Shown piece by piece: positions 12,081 to 23,281 of a DNA stretch of 64,000 nt. The translations under genes and the position numbers were made by a program. Position 1 is the stretch's first letter, and each line of letters starts with the position of its first letter. The notes beneath the pieces are model-generated. The model had not been told where the DNA came from and ran no database searches. It saw nothing but the letters and a program-made list of their open reading frames with translations. Source of the stretch: Epiperipatus broadwayi (Eukaryota; Onychophora; Udeonychophora; Euonychophora; Peripatidae); assembly GCA_028023455.1 (NCBI GenBank), contig JAQFVV010006354.1, positions 1,442,115 through 1,506,114 of the forward strand. Reading direction: 5' to 3'.

Positions 12081-12237
12081 AACCATTAGAAACCAGTCTA
12101 CACTTAGACAATCCCAACATAGATAACAATTTGCGATTGTTGATTGTTATCTACATTGAAATTGCCTTGATAACAATTTGTGATTGTTAATTATCTATAT
12201 TGAGATTGTGTAAGTGTTGACTGGTTTTTAATAGTTA
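12081..12237. mobile_element. 157-bp palindromic MITE-like element
   Basis: The outer arms pair: AACCATTAGAAACCAGTC at the left matches the reverse complement of GACTGGTTTTTAATAGTTA at the right, and pairing continues inward through ACACTTA and CAATC. The centre holds two direct copies of a TAACAATTTGYGATTGTT unit, about 47 bases apart, each with its own inverted AATTGTTATC-like complement. There is no ORF. It sits immediately after a TA tract, as does the larger palindromic element. Confidence 0.7.
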
Positions 12238-12282
12238 CTTATAAACCCATTTAGCTTGAACATTATTACACTTATATATATT

Positions 12283-12420
12283 TATAACGAACTTGAATAC
12301 AGACTTTCAAATTCTCCACAACTATCCAATACATCTTATACAACTGATACACATAACGACACACATGTAAAAAATAAAAGATCTACAATATACATATTTT
12401 GTGCTGAACCAGCACTCATT
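12283..12420 (+). repeat. Dispersed repeat family R3, copy A
   Basis: R3 is a 140-150 bp unit. Shared blocks are ACTTGAA, CTATCCAATACATCTTAT, CAACTGATACACAT and the terminal GTGCTGAACCAGCACTCAT. Copies B (12755-12872, plus) and C (12874-13024, minus) lie close by. It could be a SINE or a MITE, but I see neither clear A/B boxes nor terminal inverted repeats. Confidence 0.75.
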
Positions 12421-12754
12421 AGTTGGTCCAGCTCACCCTCTTCCACAAATATATATAATTCCTGCTCAGTTTATAATAAAAAAATATTTAAACTTTAATG
12501 AAGAAGCTTCAAGCTTCAATCTTCTCAAATCTCTAACTATTCAGCCATCCATATCATTGAAAATCCAAGGATGAAATGATCAAATCCCTTGATGATATCA
12601 GTATTCTTTTTATACCCATGTTGACCTTATGTCAATCTGACCCCTCAAACATAGGACTTCAATATGTCCATTTAATTGTGCAGAAAAGGGATGAGCAGAA
12701 TACAGGTTGAATATGTAATATTTAAATACATATACGTTTTCTACAATAAACTAT

Positions 12755-12872
12755 GTAATTATAATGGACTTGATCTCAAACGTTTAAGCTCTGCACAGTT
12801 ATCCAATCCATCTTATAGAATTTATCCACATGACCACATACACATGAAAAAGATATATGAAATCTAATATAC
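12755..12872 (+). repeat. R3 repeat, copy B
   Basis: It carries the 5' part of R3 (GTAATTATAA, GGACTTGATCTCAAAC, TTATCCAATCCATCTTAT, CCACATACACATG) and stops before the GCTGAACCAGC end. With copy C it forms a head-to-head inverted pair. Confidence 0.7.
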
Positions 12873-12873
12873 T

Positions 12874-13024
12874 GATGAGTGCTGGTTCAGCATAAAATAC
12901 ATATATTGGAGACCATTTAGCTTATTCACATGTATGTGCTCATGTATATCAGTTGCATAAGATGGATTGGATAGCTATGATGAGTTGGAAAGTTTGAGTT
13001 CAAGTTCCTTATAATTACATCAAG
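12874..13024 (-). repeat. R3 repeat, copy C (inverted)
   Basis: The reverse complement runs from GTAATTATAAGGAACTTGAA to the terminal GCTGAACCAGCACTCATC, so this is the longest R3 copy. It joins copy B almost directly, giving a natural hairpin of about 110-bp arms at the B-C junction. Confidence 0.75.
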
Positions 13025-13760
13025 TTTAGTACAGAAAATATCCATGTATTTAAATATTATGTATATATGGTTATTGATAGAAATGAAATACATGATGTGG
13101 ATTTACCACTAACACATGTGTACAATTGTATAACAATATATAATTAATTATGTATCATATTTAGTCATTTACTCTCAATGATAAATTATCATGGTATGTG
13201 TTTAGATAATTATGGATATATCTCCTACTTATGTCATTTAAATTAGAATGCCAGTTTAATGAACATTATTCATATAAATTAAACACCATATATGTCAATT
13301 ACTCATGAATATTATAAGTATTATCATATTATGATGACACAATTTCAAGTAGATTTATTCTGAAATCAAAGGAATATTTTATTTCTCTTCAATTAAATAA
13401 TATATATTAAACTAATATTATTTACATTCTTCCTATATCAGGGAGTATTAAGTAACTACAAGTAATTGATATGTAAGCGACCTCATATGTTGATTTAGCA
13501 AGTATAATCTTATATACAAATAAAATACCAAGTCCAATTTTAAAAAAATAAAATGAACAATTTATTTTATCCAAAATATTAAATATACTTCACACATGAA
13601 GTTTCTATTTTAATAATAAATATTTAAAATGTCAAGATATTACTATATATAGATATGTTTATTTTTTGTATCACAATAGCAGTTCAAAATATAATAGATT
13701 AATAAGGATTATAGGATAAGTTATTATGATTTTTATAATAATAATTTAATAAATTAATTA
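13025..13760. other. AT-rich spacer
   Basis: No gene or recognisable repeat. Confidence 0.6.
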
Positions 13761-13769
13761 CTTTTTACA
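13761..13769. repeat. Target-site duplication, left copy (CTTTTTACA)
   Basis: The same nine bases recur at 15668-15676, directly outside the other end of the inverted-repeat element. There is one extra C between the element and the right copy. Confidence 0.7.
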
Positions 13770-13960
13770 GTTGTTTTCTCATCCTTGGTGTTCGCCATGG
13801 GATGGCGTTGATGCTAATCGAAAACATATACATATAATGATTCCGGGGCCGGACCTAAATGATCGATTTGATCTAAAAAGATCTGATTTCTTAGATTTGT
13901 AATAAAATGTTCTACTAACTAATACTATTATCAGATGTTAGTTTTTGTCATTTTTGTAAA

Positions 13961-14470
13961 TGTTTATTAATCTTATCTTGTTTTTTAGTTTGTATGTGTG
14001 TGTCTTTTTAAAGTTACGGTGTTTTTCTAATTTTTTTTTTTTGGAACTTTATGTGTGTTTTTTTAAAGTTACGGTTTTTTTTTTTTTGCAAGAGTAAATC
14101 AATACTTTTATTCAAAAGCAAGATGTAATAAGTAAATGTTTATTAATCTTATCTTGTTTTTGAATTGTGTGTGTGTCTTTAAAGTTACGGGGCTTTTTCT
14201 AATATTTTTTTGGGGACTTTATGTGTGTCTTTTTAAAGTTACATTACTTTTTTTGCAAGAGTAAATCAATCATTTGATTCAAAAGCAAGGCGTAAGAAGT
14301 CAATGTTTATTAATCTTAGATTGTTTTGGAGTTTGTGTGTGTGTCTTTAAAGTTACGGGGCTTTTTCTCATTTTTTTTGGACTTTATGTGTGTCTTTTTT
14401 TAAAGTTACGGTATTTTTGGTCAAGAGTAAAAATCAATTATTTTTATTAAAAAAGCAATACATAATTCTA
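13961..14470 (+). repeat. Tandem array, three units of about 170 bp
   Basis: Units begin with TGTTTATTAATCTTA at 13961, 14138 and 14304. Each unit holds two TGTGTGTCTTT...AAAGTTACGG sub-blocks, a GACTTTATGTG block and CAAGAGTAAATCAAT...AAAAGCAA. Repeats therefore exist at two scales, about 170 bp and about 60-70 bp. Confidence 0.85.
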
Positions 14471-14509
14471 AATCTATCAAAAGTAATGTCATTTATATAC
14501 TACAATTTA

Positions 14510-15065
14510 GAATTGATACCTGACTACTATTAGTAAGGACCGTCATTGAAAGATTCAATTAAAAAATGATACCCAACTAATTTCTATTTTCTTTTTTTGG
14601 GGGGAGGGGGTCAGTAATAAATCAGAAAGTGGCTTGTTTTTGTTAACTCAGTCTATATAAAAAGGGTACCATTATTGAAATACTACATTTAAAAATGATA
14701 GCCAACTAATTTGCATTTATTTTGACAGTAATTAATCAGAAAGTGGATTTCTTTTCTTTTTTTTTTGGTAAATTTTGTATATATATATATATATAAATAC
14801 TGTAATTCAAATACTCCATTGAAAAACAAACCCCTGTTGAATTTGCTTTTTTTTTTTTTTTTAAGACAGTAATTGGTCAACAGTAATTAATCAGGAACTG
14901 GGTTGTTTTTGTTAGTGTGTGGATATAAAAACTAATCTTATTTTGAAATAATAAATGTAACAATAAAAAATAATAATAATAATGCCCGACTAATATTCTT
15001 TTTTGGACAAGTAATTCCTAATAATTAGACACTGGGTTGTTTTTGTTTGTGCATATATATATATA
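14510..15065 (+). repeat. Tandem array, about four units of 130-150 bp
   Basis: Units are marked by GATACCCAACTAATTTCTAT at 14568, GATAGCCAACTAATTTGCAT at 14697, a diverged copy at about 14829 and GCCCGACTAATATTC at 14983. Each is followed by CAGTAATTAATCAGAAAGTG-like sequence and TTGTTTTTGTTA, with T-rich runs or a TA tract in between. It is distinct from the first array. Confidence 0.8.
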
Positions 15066-15676
15066 TATAACAAAAGTAACTTGTCACGGATGAATTCTCG
15101 CAAAAACAGTACTTTTCGTGTGATCCTTAAATTTTTTTCCCATTTCGCACCCTTAAAAACATTTTTTGAGAGTTACCCATTCATAATGGAATCTTCAGGT
15201 TATTATTACTAAACTTACAACAGTAAAGTAAGTTACAACACATTAAAAAAAAATAGACGTTTTATCAAATTTTAAAAAACTATGACTGCTTCAAATACAC
15301 ACACTCTCACATGAAACTACAGAGAAAATAGATATTCTACTATTACAAGAAAATGATGAACAAAATCACCTACTACAGCAGCCAATCAAGGCATTTCTTT
15401 CTCTTTGCTTTTAGCATAGAAAAAAAGCCATAACCGTCAGCCGTCAGGAACTCTTTCTGTGTTTTATCATAGAAAGAAGTCTCATTTGTGTTGGCTTCTG
15501 TCACCACCACCGCCTCAGTCCAACATAACATGAGGACTCATTTCTGCATTTATAATGAAGAAAATTTCCTCTTTTGTTGGGTGAAGGCCGGTGAAATGGT
15601 ATATTTCTAGGAATATACCTAGAAATAGCGACATCTCTAGGTGAACACCAAGGATGAGAAAACAACCCTTTTTACA

Positions 15677-16262
15677 TATCAATTTCTGAGTGATTGGCTA
15701 AATTATTTTTGCTTTATTCATAAAATCCTGATATTTATTGCAAAATAATATAGCTTCTGACTAATAACCCAGTTTAGTATAACAACTCTTGTGATAATTT
15801 ACAAAAGAAAAACAATTATCCTAAGTAAGCACATATATTTCAAAGTCGAGAGTTATTAACATCTCTTGTCTAATGTAAATAATCTGCATATTCTTGCACT
15901 AAGAAACGATAAAAATATTCATCTCTAATATCTATAAAATGATATTTGAGTTATACTACCTTATCAAAATTATGTACCTTAACATTACTTACATCTTAAA
16001 ATGAAACAAATACCAATATCTAAATCAATCCAATTAATCTTAGAAACAGTTTGTTATAAATTTTTTTTAGCATTAACAGAATAAAAATATAGATATTGAT
16101 TTCACTTATTTTTATTAATAATATATTAAATGTACACATATGCATTAATGAACTTATTTAAAATTCTATATGTTAATAAAAAAAAATTATAATAATAAAT
16201 AAAATTTTGATTACCTGATGAGGATCGATTTTTTTAGAAATGTTGTATAAAAAGAAAATTAC
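15677..16262. other. AT-rich spacer between transposon and LTR element
   Basis: No gene or repeat that I can support. Confidence 0.6.
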
Positions 16263-16266
16263 ATAT

Positions 16267-18138
16267 TGCGATATCTACATACAATATAGTCTCGCATGTA
16301 TATATATTATTGATCCTCAATAATAATAATAAAGAAAAAAGGGTTTCGTTAAAAGAAATAGAAAACCAATAAAAAAAAAAAGAAGTTACTCAGTTTTAAT
16401 ATGTAATTATTCAAAACTATGTGAAAGTCGTGAAAGGGTTAAAATGAAAGAAAAAAAAGTTAGTTAAAAGGATTCTAAAAACTTATTTTAAAAGAAATTA
16501 GAAAAAACTAAATAAAGATTGAAGATTAGAAAGGAAAGGGGAGGGGTGTATAATGAACGCGTCTCTTTCTTTCTTTGTTAAATAAGAAAATCACGTATCA
16601 AAAGAATGAAAGAAAATAATTGTAATTGTAAAATTAAAAATGTAAAACTTGTACCAAATTTCTAGATAGATTGGTACAAGATAAAGTAATGTAAAGGAAT
16701 GTTGCAATTAGTAACATTCAATATTTTAAATGTATCAAAAGAATGAAAGAAAATAATTGTAATTATAAAATTGGAAAAATGTTAAACTAGTAACAAAAAT
16801 TCCAGATAGATTGGTACAAGATAAAGAATGAAAAGGAATGAGGCAATTAGTAACATTCTATAGAACGATAGCAGGGTAATAAGCAGAGCTGATTTAGAAG
16901 TAACTGGTTGTGTTTTCTTTTGCTGGCTAAAACTTAACATAAAAAAATAATAGAAGGGAAGAAACCGTCTAGAGAATAGCGAGGACGTATTATTCAAATG
17001 TTAACGAACTTAGTTGGGTACGCTAACATGGAGGGCTAGTGGCGAATAACGGGCGTTTGCTCGGTCTATCTCCGTCCAACCATTCGCTCACTACCTATAA
17101 CATCTAAAATGCTGCCGATAAGAGACCGCCGTTATGGAACCAGATCTGCCTGAAGATTCGTAATAGGATATTTAAAGAGATGAATACATACTGAAATTCG
17201 GAATTAGAAAGAAATCAAACCCACGCCAAAAGATTATAAACTCTCACTCCACTAACTGGGACATCGGAAAAGTGAGCAACCATCTCTGCAAAAGAAGGGA
17301 AATTTTTCCCACTCGATGGTTGATCCTTCATTGAGGACTCCATACCTAGGTAACTATTATTAATACATGCATGTCAGAATTAATTTGTGAACAAAGAAAT
17401 CAGTCAGAAACTAAAACTATTAAAATTTGCGCAATACTTCGGACAAATATAATTAAAAGAACTTATGATTTTACTATAATAATGTATAAGAAAGTAACAA
17501 TTGGGTTACGCTAGTTTATTTAAGGTTTAATTTGAATTATATTCTTTACTATTTTATTTATGTGTATATTATGTTGGTGTGTGATAGGTATATGTGTGTT
17601 TTATGATTTTATTATGTCATTAGAAATAACGAATTGCAAAATTAAAAGTTTATTTATAAAAGGAAGTAAATAGTCATTTGCGTTTTTCTTTTCTTTACCA
17701 AGCGAATAAATATTTAGAGTGAATTAAATCTAGGTCATTCGAGCTAACAAGTTTATTAAGTGAGGAATAATAATAATAAAGCAATCGAAATGGATAAATA
17801 AGTCCTTTCGTATCGTAAATAAAGGGAAAGAAGGAAGGGCTATAATTGATATTCCTGCTGTACCGTGATAATTCCGGGAATAAATTTATAAATATTCCAA
17901 GCGCTGGGCAGAACAAATTATTCGATTCAAATAATTTGCCCAGCAGAGAAGAAGCGTTTAATTGGGAAATATAATGCTGGGGTGATATTTTATATTATGT
18001 CAGTGTTCAATTAAGAATATATACTCAATTTTGGGGTGTATATTGGCTTCTTGCTTGTGGTAATCATCATCGGTGGTGAAACAGTCGATCACATAATTAA
18101 GTGCGGCTGGTGTTTAACTGAACGGTGGTTGTATTACA
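16267..18138 (+). repeat. Element 1 5' LTR
   Basis: This LTR of about 1.87 kb matches 24047-25915 almost throughout. It contains a tandem duplication of about 137 bp (16595-16731, then 16732-16866), which may be a repeated regulatory segment. It also has a GC- and CpG-richer block at about 17016-17160, in which AGTGGCGAAT and ATTCGCTCACT can pair as a stem. Minus-strand open frames inside the LTR occur in both copies simply because the LTRs are copies. The promoter start and polyadenylation point are not identifiable by eye. Confidence 0.93.
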
Positions 18139-18141
18139 TTT

Positions 18142-18159
18142 TGGGGGCCAGTCCGTTGG
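18142..18159 (+). promoter_or_regulatory. Element 1 primer-binding site
   Basis: TGGGGGCCAGTCCG begins three bases after the LTR end. The first seven bases and GTCCG agree with the tRNA-Pro-type primer site TGGGGGCTCGTCCGGGAT, but the remainder diverges. A tRNA-Pro primer is plausible but not certain. Confidence 0.6.
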
Positions 18160-18768
18160 ATTTTATCACATTCAAAGTAAAAATCAGATTGAATTAAATT
18201 ATAGCGCCCTGATTAAAATAGATCTACACATATGTGATCTATACAGCAAGGTTAAATAAAGTCAAACAATCGGAAAATAGAATTTAGACTGAGAAATATT
18301 TTATATAAAAAAAAAAAAAAGAGAAAAGAAAGAAAAAAAATTTTTTTTAAACAAATGGGTTTTGTTTCAAATTAAGAATTTAAATGTGTTGCTACAGTAG
18401 AATAGACTGGGGATTTAGATAAAAATAGAGAGCAATAATAAAAGATCGCTTGGTGAGAGAGAAAAGTGGGGCAAAAGACAACTGAATTTTATGAAAGAGA
18501 GAAAGAGATGGGGTAAGATTTTCTAGGCACGATCTACATTATATAAATAATAAAAAAAAAGAGGGGAAAGATTTTATTATGTGAATAATAAAAGTTTGTA
18601 AGTTTAAGGGGATCTTTAAAGCAGCATAAACAAGTGAGTTAATGAATGAAGACGGGGAAGTCCAGCAAACGTACCTAATATGAAATAGAATTAATAAAAC
18701 AGTATTGCATTTAATAATAGTTGGAATAAAATAATTACTCGGTAAGTGATAATATTTATTTGGAATCA
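18160..18768 (+). other. Element 1 untranslated leader
   Basis: Leader between the primer site and the gag start. It includes a poly(A)/poly(T) stretch near 18306-18350 and short purine-rich runs. I see no ORF that looks coding. Confidence 0.6.
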
Positions 18769-20005
18769 ATGCAAACGAGATCGAAAGCAAAAATGGACGA
18801 TCAAGTTGAAACAAAAAAAATTACCAGTGAAGAACAAACGGAATTATCCGGAGAAACAGATAGTGAAAGAGAAATAGAAACCAATAGTGAAAATGAAATT
18901 GAAATTAATAATGATAAACAAGATCAGAAAGTTAATATAGAAAATTATAATTTAATGAAAATGTTGGAGAAAATGGTGGAGGACCAGTGGCATTTTATAA
19001 AGGAGATAAAGGAAAGAGATGAGCAGAGAGATGAAATAAATAAGAAAATGATAGAAAATCAGCAACAGTTTATGAAGGAATTAAAGGAAGATAATAAGAA
19101 AATGATAGACGAGTGGCAAAAACAGTTGATTGACAAATTTGATATAAAAAATGAAGAGTTGAGTCCAAAGGGTTGAACAAACCTCAAATCAGATTTATGT
19201 CACGAATGAAAGGCTGAACGGACAGGCTGAATTACTCGAAAATTTAGAGCAGCGACTCACGGGAAATGTACATAATTTAGAACAAGAGGTTGTGATGAAA
19301 GTAGAGGGAAGGGTGGCACATATAGAGGATAAAATAGAAACCGTGTGTCGAGAAGTAGAGAAGTTTAAAGTAGAGCAGGGAAAGAAATTGGAGGAGATAA
19401 AACAGGAAAATGAAAAAATTGTAGATGATGTACGTATAGATGTAAACCAGCTAGCCGTAATAGTAGAGAAGCGGGGGTCTACAGTAGATGGGGAAAAACG
19501 AGAAGTTAAAAATGTGATAGGGACAAATTTGTGTGATAGCAGGTGTAATAACGTAATAACAGTAAATCAATTTTTGAAAATTCGAGTTTTTTCGGGTCAC
19601 ATGGGAGAAAACCCCATAGAACACCTGGGTAGCCTTGAAAGGTACGGCACATTGAACGGATTGAGTGAAGAAGCCATGATTGCCATCGCATGCAGTCACC
19701 TACAGAATGCTTCACAGGAATGGTGGGACTCGTTGTTTGAAAAACCAACAACATTTGAGGATTATTAGGCAGCTTTGCTCACCAGTTACTGGAGTGAAGA
19801 GCACCAGGAAAACGTTCTGCACCAGATATCACAAGACAGGTGGAGACCGGGAGAGCCGTTCGCTCCATTTTTATGTCGACAGGTAGCAAAGCTGAGGACA
19901 ATCACAACATCCCCGCTTTCAGAACATCAGATTACGCGGATAGTCAAATGAAACTTACCAGAAGACATTGCCCAAATACTGATATGTAATGAAACAGTCG
20001 AACAG
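18769..20005 (+). pseudogene. gag: Element 1 gag (broken)
   Basis: The capsid-type structural protein starts at ATG 18769 (MQTRSKAKMDDQ). The nearby in-frame TTG codon at 18760 is not a likely start. The first part is acidic, then Lys/Glu-rich with regular M/L spacing, so a long coiled coil is likely. A frameshift near 19165 moves the frame, which continues as coiled coil to about 19540. A more compact domain follows, with IRVFSGHMGENP, a buried-looking SHLQNASQEWWDSL, and after a TAG at 19766-19768 a SYWSEEHQ segment. This looks like the retrotransposon gag capsid domain. A TGA at 19949-19951 interrupts it again, probably an ancestral CGA. No CCHC zinc knuckle is visible between the capsid and the protease, which is unusual for many gypsy gags, although others lack it. 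Confidence 0.85.
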
Positions 20006-23000
20006 ATGGCACGAGTATTGACATCATTGGATAACAGTCAAAACAGAGCAGAACAAGACAAGGAATGTCCTAAAATGCAGGTGGCAAACCTAGGATACAA
20101 GGATACTGAGGAAATGTTGGAGATAGCACCGCAGATATGTCCAAAATTAGCAATAAAAATTGATGGAGTCAGGGCCAAAGCGTTGCTAGATTCAGGAAGC
20201 CAGATTTCTGTGATGTCTCAGGAAATGTTTGGCATATTAAAGGGCAGTTCTCTCGACCTCAAAACACTGCCATTAAAATCAGTTCAGGTGCTTGTGGCGA
20301 ATGGGAAGAAAGTAAGACTTGCATCACAACAGGTATATGTGAGGATAGAGTTAGCAGGAGAAGAATATGACCATGTATTAGTGGTCTTAGAGGGTTTGAT
20401 CCATGATATTATCTTGGGTTCTGATTTTATGCACAAAACCGGTTGCATAATAAACTACAAACAGGGCTGGGCCGAAATTAATGGAACTACATTGAATTTT
20501 ACAAAGCAATCGAGAGATGATGGGAGGAACGATCATGAAGAGGGTCTGGTGTGGAACGCCATGATGGAAATAGAATGGGAAAATATAGTGGGAGAATCCA
20601 CATTAGTGGATAATGACCAAAGGAACAGGTTGGGAAGGATCCTAGAAAAATATAACACGGTATTTTCGGAAGTGCCTGGGGTAATCAGGGATATGAACAC
20701 AGGATCAAACTTGTGGAAAACCAGCCATATCGGGCCCGTGCTTACCCCATACCATACCAGTACAGACAGGAAGTTGAGAAACAGATAGACCAAATGCTCA
20801 AATGGGGTGTTATTTCTAAATGTTCATCCTCCTTTAATAATCCTATTGTGACTGTGAAAAAAGCAGATGGGTCAATCCGTCTGTGTTTGGATGCTCGGCA
20901 TCTAAATAAGATAACAGTTCCAGATATTAATGCACCACCGCCAATCAGTGAATTACTCACCAGATTCAAAGGGAAAGGGGTATTTTCTACATTTGATTTA
21001 ACAGCCAGCTACTGGCAAATCAGGCTCCATCCCAAAGATCGAAAGTACACTGCATTTAGATATGATGGATGAGCATACCAGTTCAACCGGATTCCATTCG
21101 GATTAAGAAATAGTGGAGCCAGACTGGTACGGTGTTTGGACCAGGTATTGGATGACAAGATAAAGAGCTTTGCAGTGATATATGTGGACGACATTGTGGT
21201 CGCGTCAGAGAGCATGGAGGAACATTTTGGACATGTGGAAAGCTTCCTACAAGAATGTCAAAGCAAGGGTATAAAAATTAATTTAAACAAGTCATGTAAT
21301 GACATCAGAGGTCAAATTCCTGGGTCATATTATCAGCGGAAAGGGCGTGATACCAAACCCAGAGAAAATCAGAGCCATCCAGGAATTCCCCACTCCTAGG
21401 AACAGAAAACATATTAAATCTTTCCTGGGATTGTGCAATTTCTACAATCGATTTTATAAAGGATTCTCCATGGACATGGGGCCATTACTTCAGTTGCTGA
21501 GGAAGGAAACAGTGTGGACATGGGATGAACAGCAGGAGTGTAGCTTTAACAAGGTAAAGGCAGGTTTCTTAGAGACGGTCATGTTGGCATATCCAGATTT
21601 CAGCAAGACATTTTTTGTGCAAACTGACAGTAGCGGGTTTGGCTTGGGAGCCACGATGTTCCAGATACAGGAAGGTCAGCACAGGGTATTAGGATTTATT
21701 AGTCATTTACTGAGAGGCCCAGAACTCAATTATATGGTTACGGAAAAGGAGGCCCTCGCTGTGGTATGGGCATTTAAGAAATTCAGGCAGTACTTGATAG
21801 GATCAGAAGTCATAGTGTTAACTGACCATAGAAGCCTCGAATTCTTAAATCAAAGTTTTCTAGCAAACAGTAGGTTATTGAGATGGAGTTTATGTTTACA
21901 GGAATTTAACTATAAAGTCATATATTGCCAAGGAACGGAGAACATTGTAGCGGATACACTTAGTCGATATCCGGTGGTGAATAGTCAGCACCTAATATGT
22001 GAAGGAGCATACATCGCGGTAACTGAAAGGTGCCGAGAACGTACGATAGCTCAGGAGATGTGTAATTTAAAGGAACATCAAATTAATGATGGAGATTGCA
22101 AGCAAATGCTGGACCACTTGAGACATTAACCCATATTAGAAACGAAAGAAAACACTTTGTGGAAGGAAAGGAAACTCTTCTGCATCAAAGGAGGGTTCTT
22201 ACAGCGGGTGCTCAAGAGAAAGAAGCAGACACACATAGTCATACCCAGGACACTTAGAGAGCCATTAATTCAATATGTTCATGAAACTTATGGACATTAT
22301 GGGGTAAACAAAGTGGAGAGTTGGATGAGGCACTGGTTCTATTGGCCAAAAATGCATGCAGACATAGCCAGCACTATTAGGACCTGTGACACATGTGCCA
22401 GAATGAAGCCACCTAATGTGGCAGGGATAGGCCCACTCCAGCCTATCTACACCGATCAGCCAAACTGTATATTGGCCATTGACTTTTATGGTCCGCTGCC
22501 TGGTTTTAATAAGAGAAGGTACCTCCTGATCACATATGACCTTTTCTCAAAGTTGGTATCAGCTTATCCAATTACCCAAGCGAATGCTAAGCAAACCATG
22601 AAGGCCCTAGAACAACATTTTAAGATTGCGGGAGTACCTGCCCGAATCCTCTCGGATCACGGGACCCCATTCACATCTAGTGAATGGAAGAGATGGATTG
22701 ACAAGCACAGGATAAAACACTCCCTGACATCGATCCGTAACCCACAATCGAACCCATGTGAACGGGTCATGAGGGAGCTGGGACGTTTGTTCCGGGTATA
22801 TATATCGGAGGATCACCGTAAGTGGGTGAAGGAGACACCACACATAGTGAACATGATCAATTGTGCAAGGAGTGAGTCTACAGGTTTTGAACCCATTCAT
22901 CTACACTTTGGGAAAAACAGTCCTTGCCCATTTGACATTAGGTTAACTGTGGGAACCAGAGCAATAAACAGAAGAAGGGATGCAGAACAAGCATGCAGCC

Positions 23001-23281
23001 AGATGAGGAAAATGGGTGAGATAAGACAACAAAGAGTAAAGGGCAGGAAGAATCAGTTCAGAATAGGGGATGAAGTCATGGTAAGAGTGCATCCTGTGAG
23101 TCATCCGGAGTGAAATCTATTCAAGAAATTTCAACCTATTTATGAGGGGCCATACACTATAAGAAAACGATATGGGAATAATGCTTTTGTTGTGGGTCAA
23201 GGGGTTGAAGAAAAGGGAACATACAATGCTCGGTCTTTAAGGCTATTCCGGAAAAAGAAAGAACCTCCAGATAGAAACTAA
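20006..23281 (+). pseudogene. pol: Element 1 pol: protease, RT, RNase H, integrase (broken)
   Basis: The protein would process the polyprotein, copy the RNA and insert the DNA. It continues in the same frame as the second part of gag. Protease: LLDSGSQISVMS near 20188 holds the catalytic DSG, and ILGSDFM near 20411 the second signature. RT: after a frameshift near 20690, motifs run from LCLDARHLNKIT to the catalytic YVDD at 21181-21192, with a TGA at 21070-21072. A frameshift near 21300 leads into FLGHIIS and the RNase H domain (QTDSSGFGLGA, TEKEALAVVWA, LTDHRSLEFL, ADTLSRYP). A TAA at 22127-22129 follows. Integrase: an HETYGH...CDTC zinc site, then DDE residues in AIDFYGPL, LSDHGTPF and NPCERVMREL, and after a TGA at 23111-23113 a YEGPYTI module of GPY/F type. 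The end is a TAA at 23279-23281. All domains are present, but the copy cannot make one protein. Confidence 0.95.

Larger units (their letters stand above)
13770..15666. mobile_element. Non-autonomous DNA transposon with TIRs and internal tandem arrays (Mutator-like?)
   Basis: Both ends carry GTTGTTTTCTCATCCTTGGT in inverted orientation. The first 24 positions are identical and weaker matching continues to roughly position 47. A 9-bp direct repeat, CTTTTTACA, flanks the element, a size typical of Mutator-like transposons (9-11 bp), although hAT elements with 8 bp should also be considered. No transposase ORF is present, so it would have moved in trans. The interior is unusual. Near the left end is a small hairpin (CGCCAT/ATGGCG at 13793-13807), then two different tandem arrays (13961-14470 and 14510-15065). 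Near the right end is a 9-bp hairpin ATTTCTAGG/CCTAGAAAT at about 15603-15626. The interior right part (15066-15600) is non-repetitive and slightly richer in GC. TIR and TSD boundaries are clear, while the superfamily is inferred. Confidence 0.8.

Noticed and set aside
13961-15065. Tandem arrays considered as a CRISPR array
   Set aside because: Units are long, diverged and adjacent without unique spacers, in a eukaryotic context inside a TIR transposon.
17695-17916. 73-residue minus-strand frame that recurs at 25476-25697
   Set aside because: It is conserved only because both lie in the two LTRs of element 1. No family resemblance, and antisense to the element.
19451-20969. Minus-strand frames across gag and pol
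   Set aside because: Shadows of the real plus-strand gag-pol reading frame.
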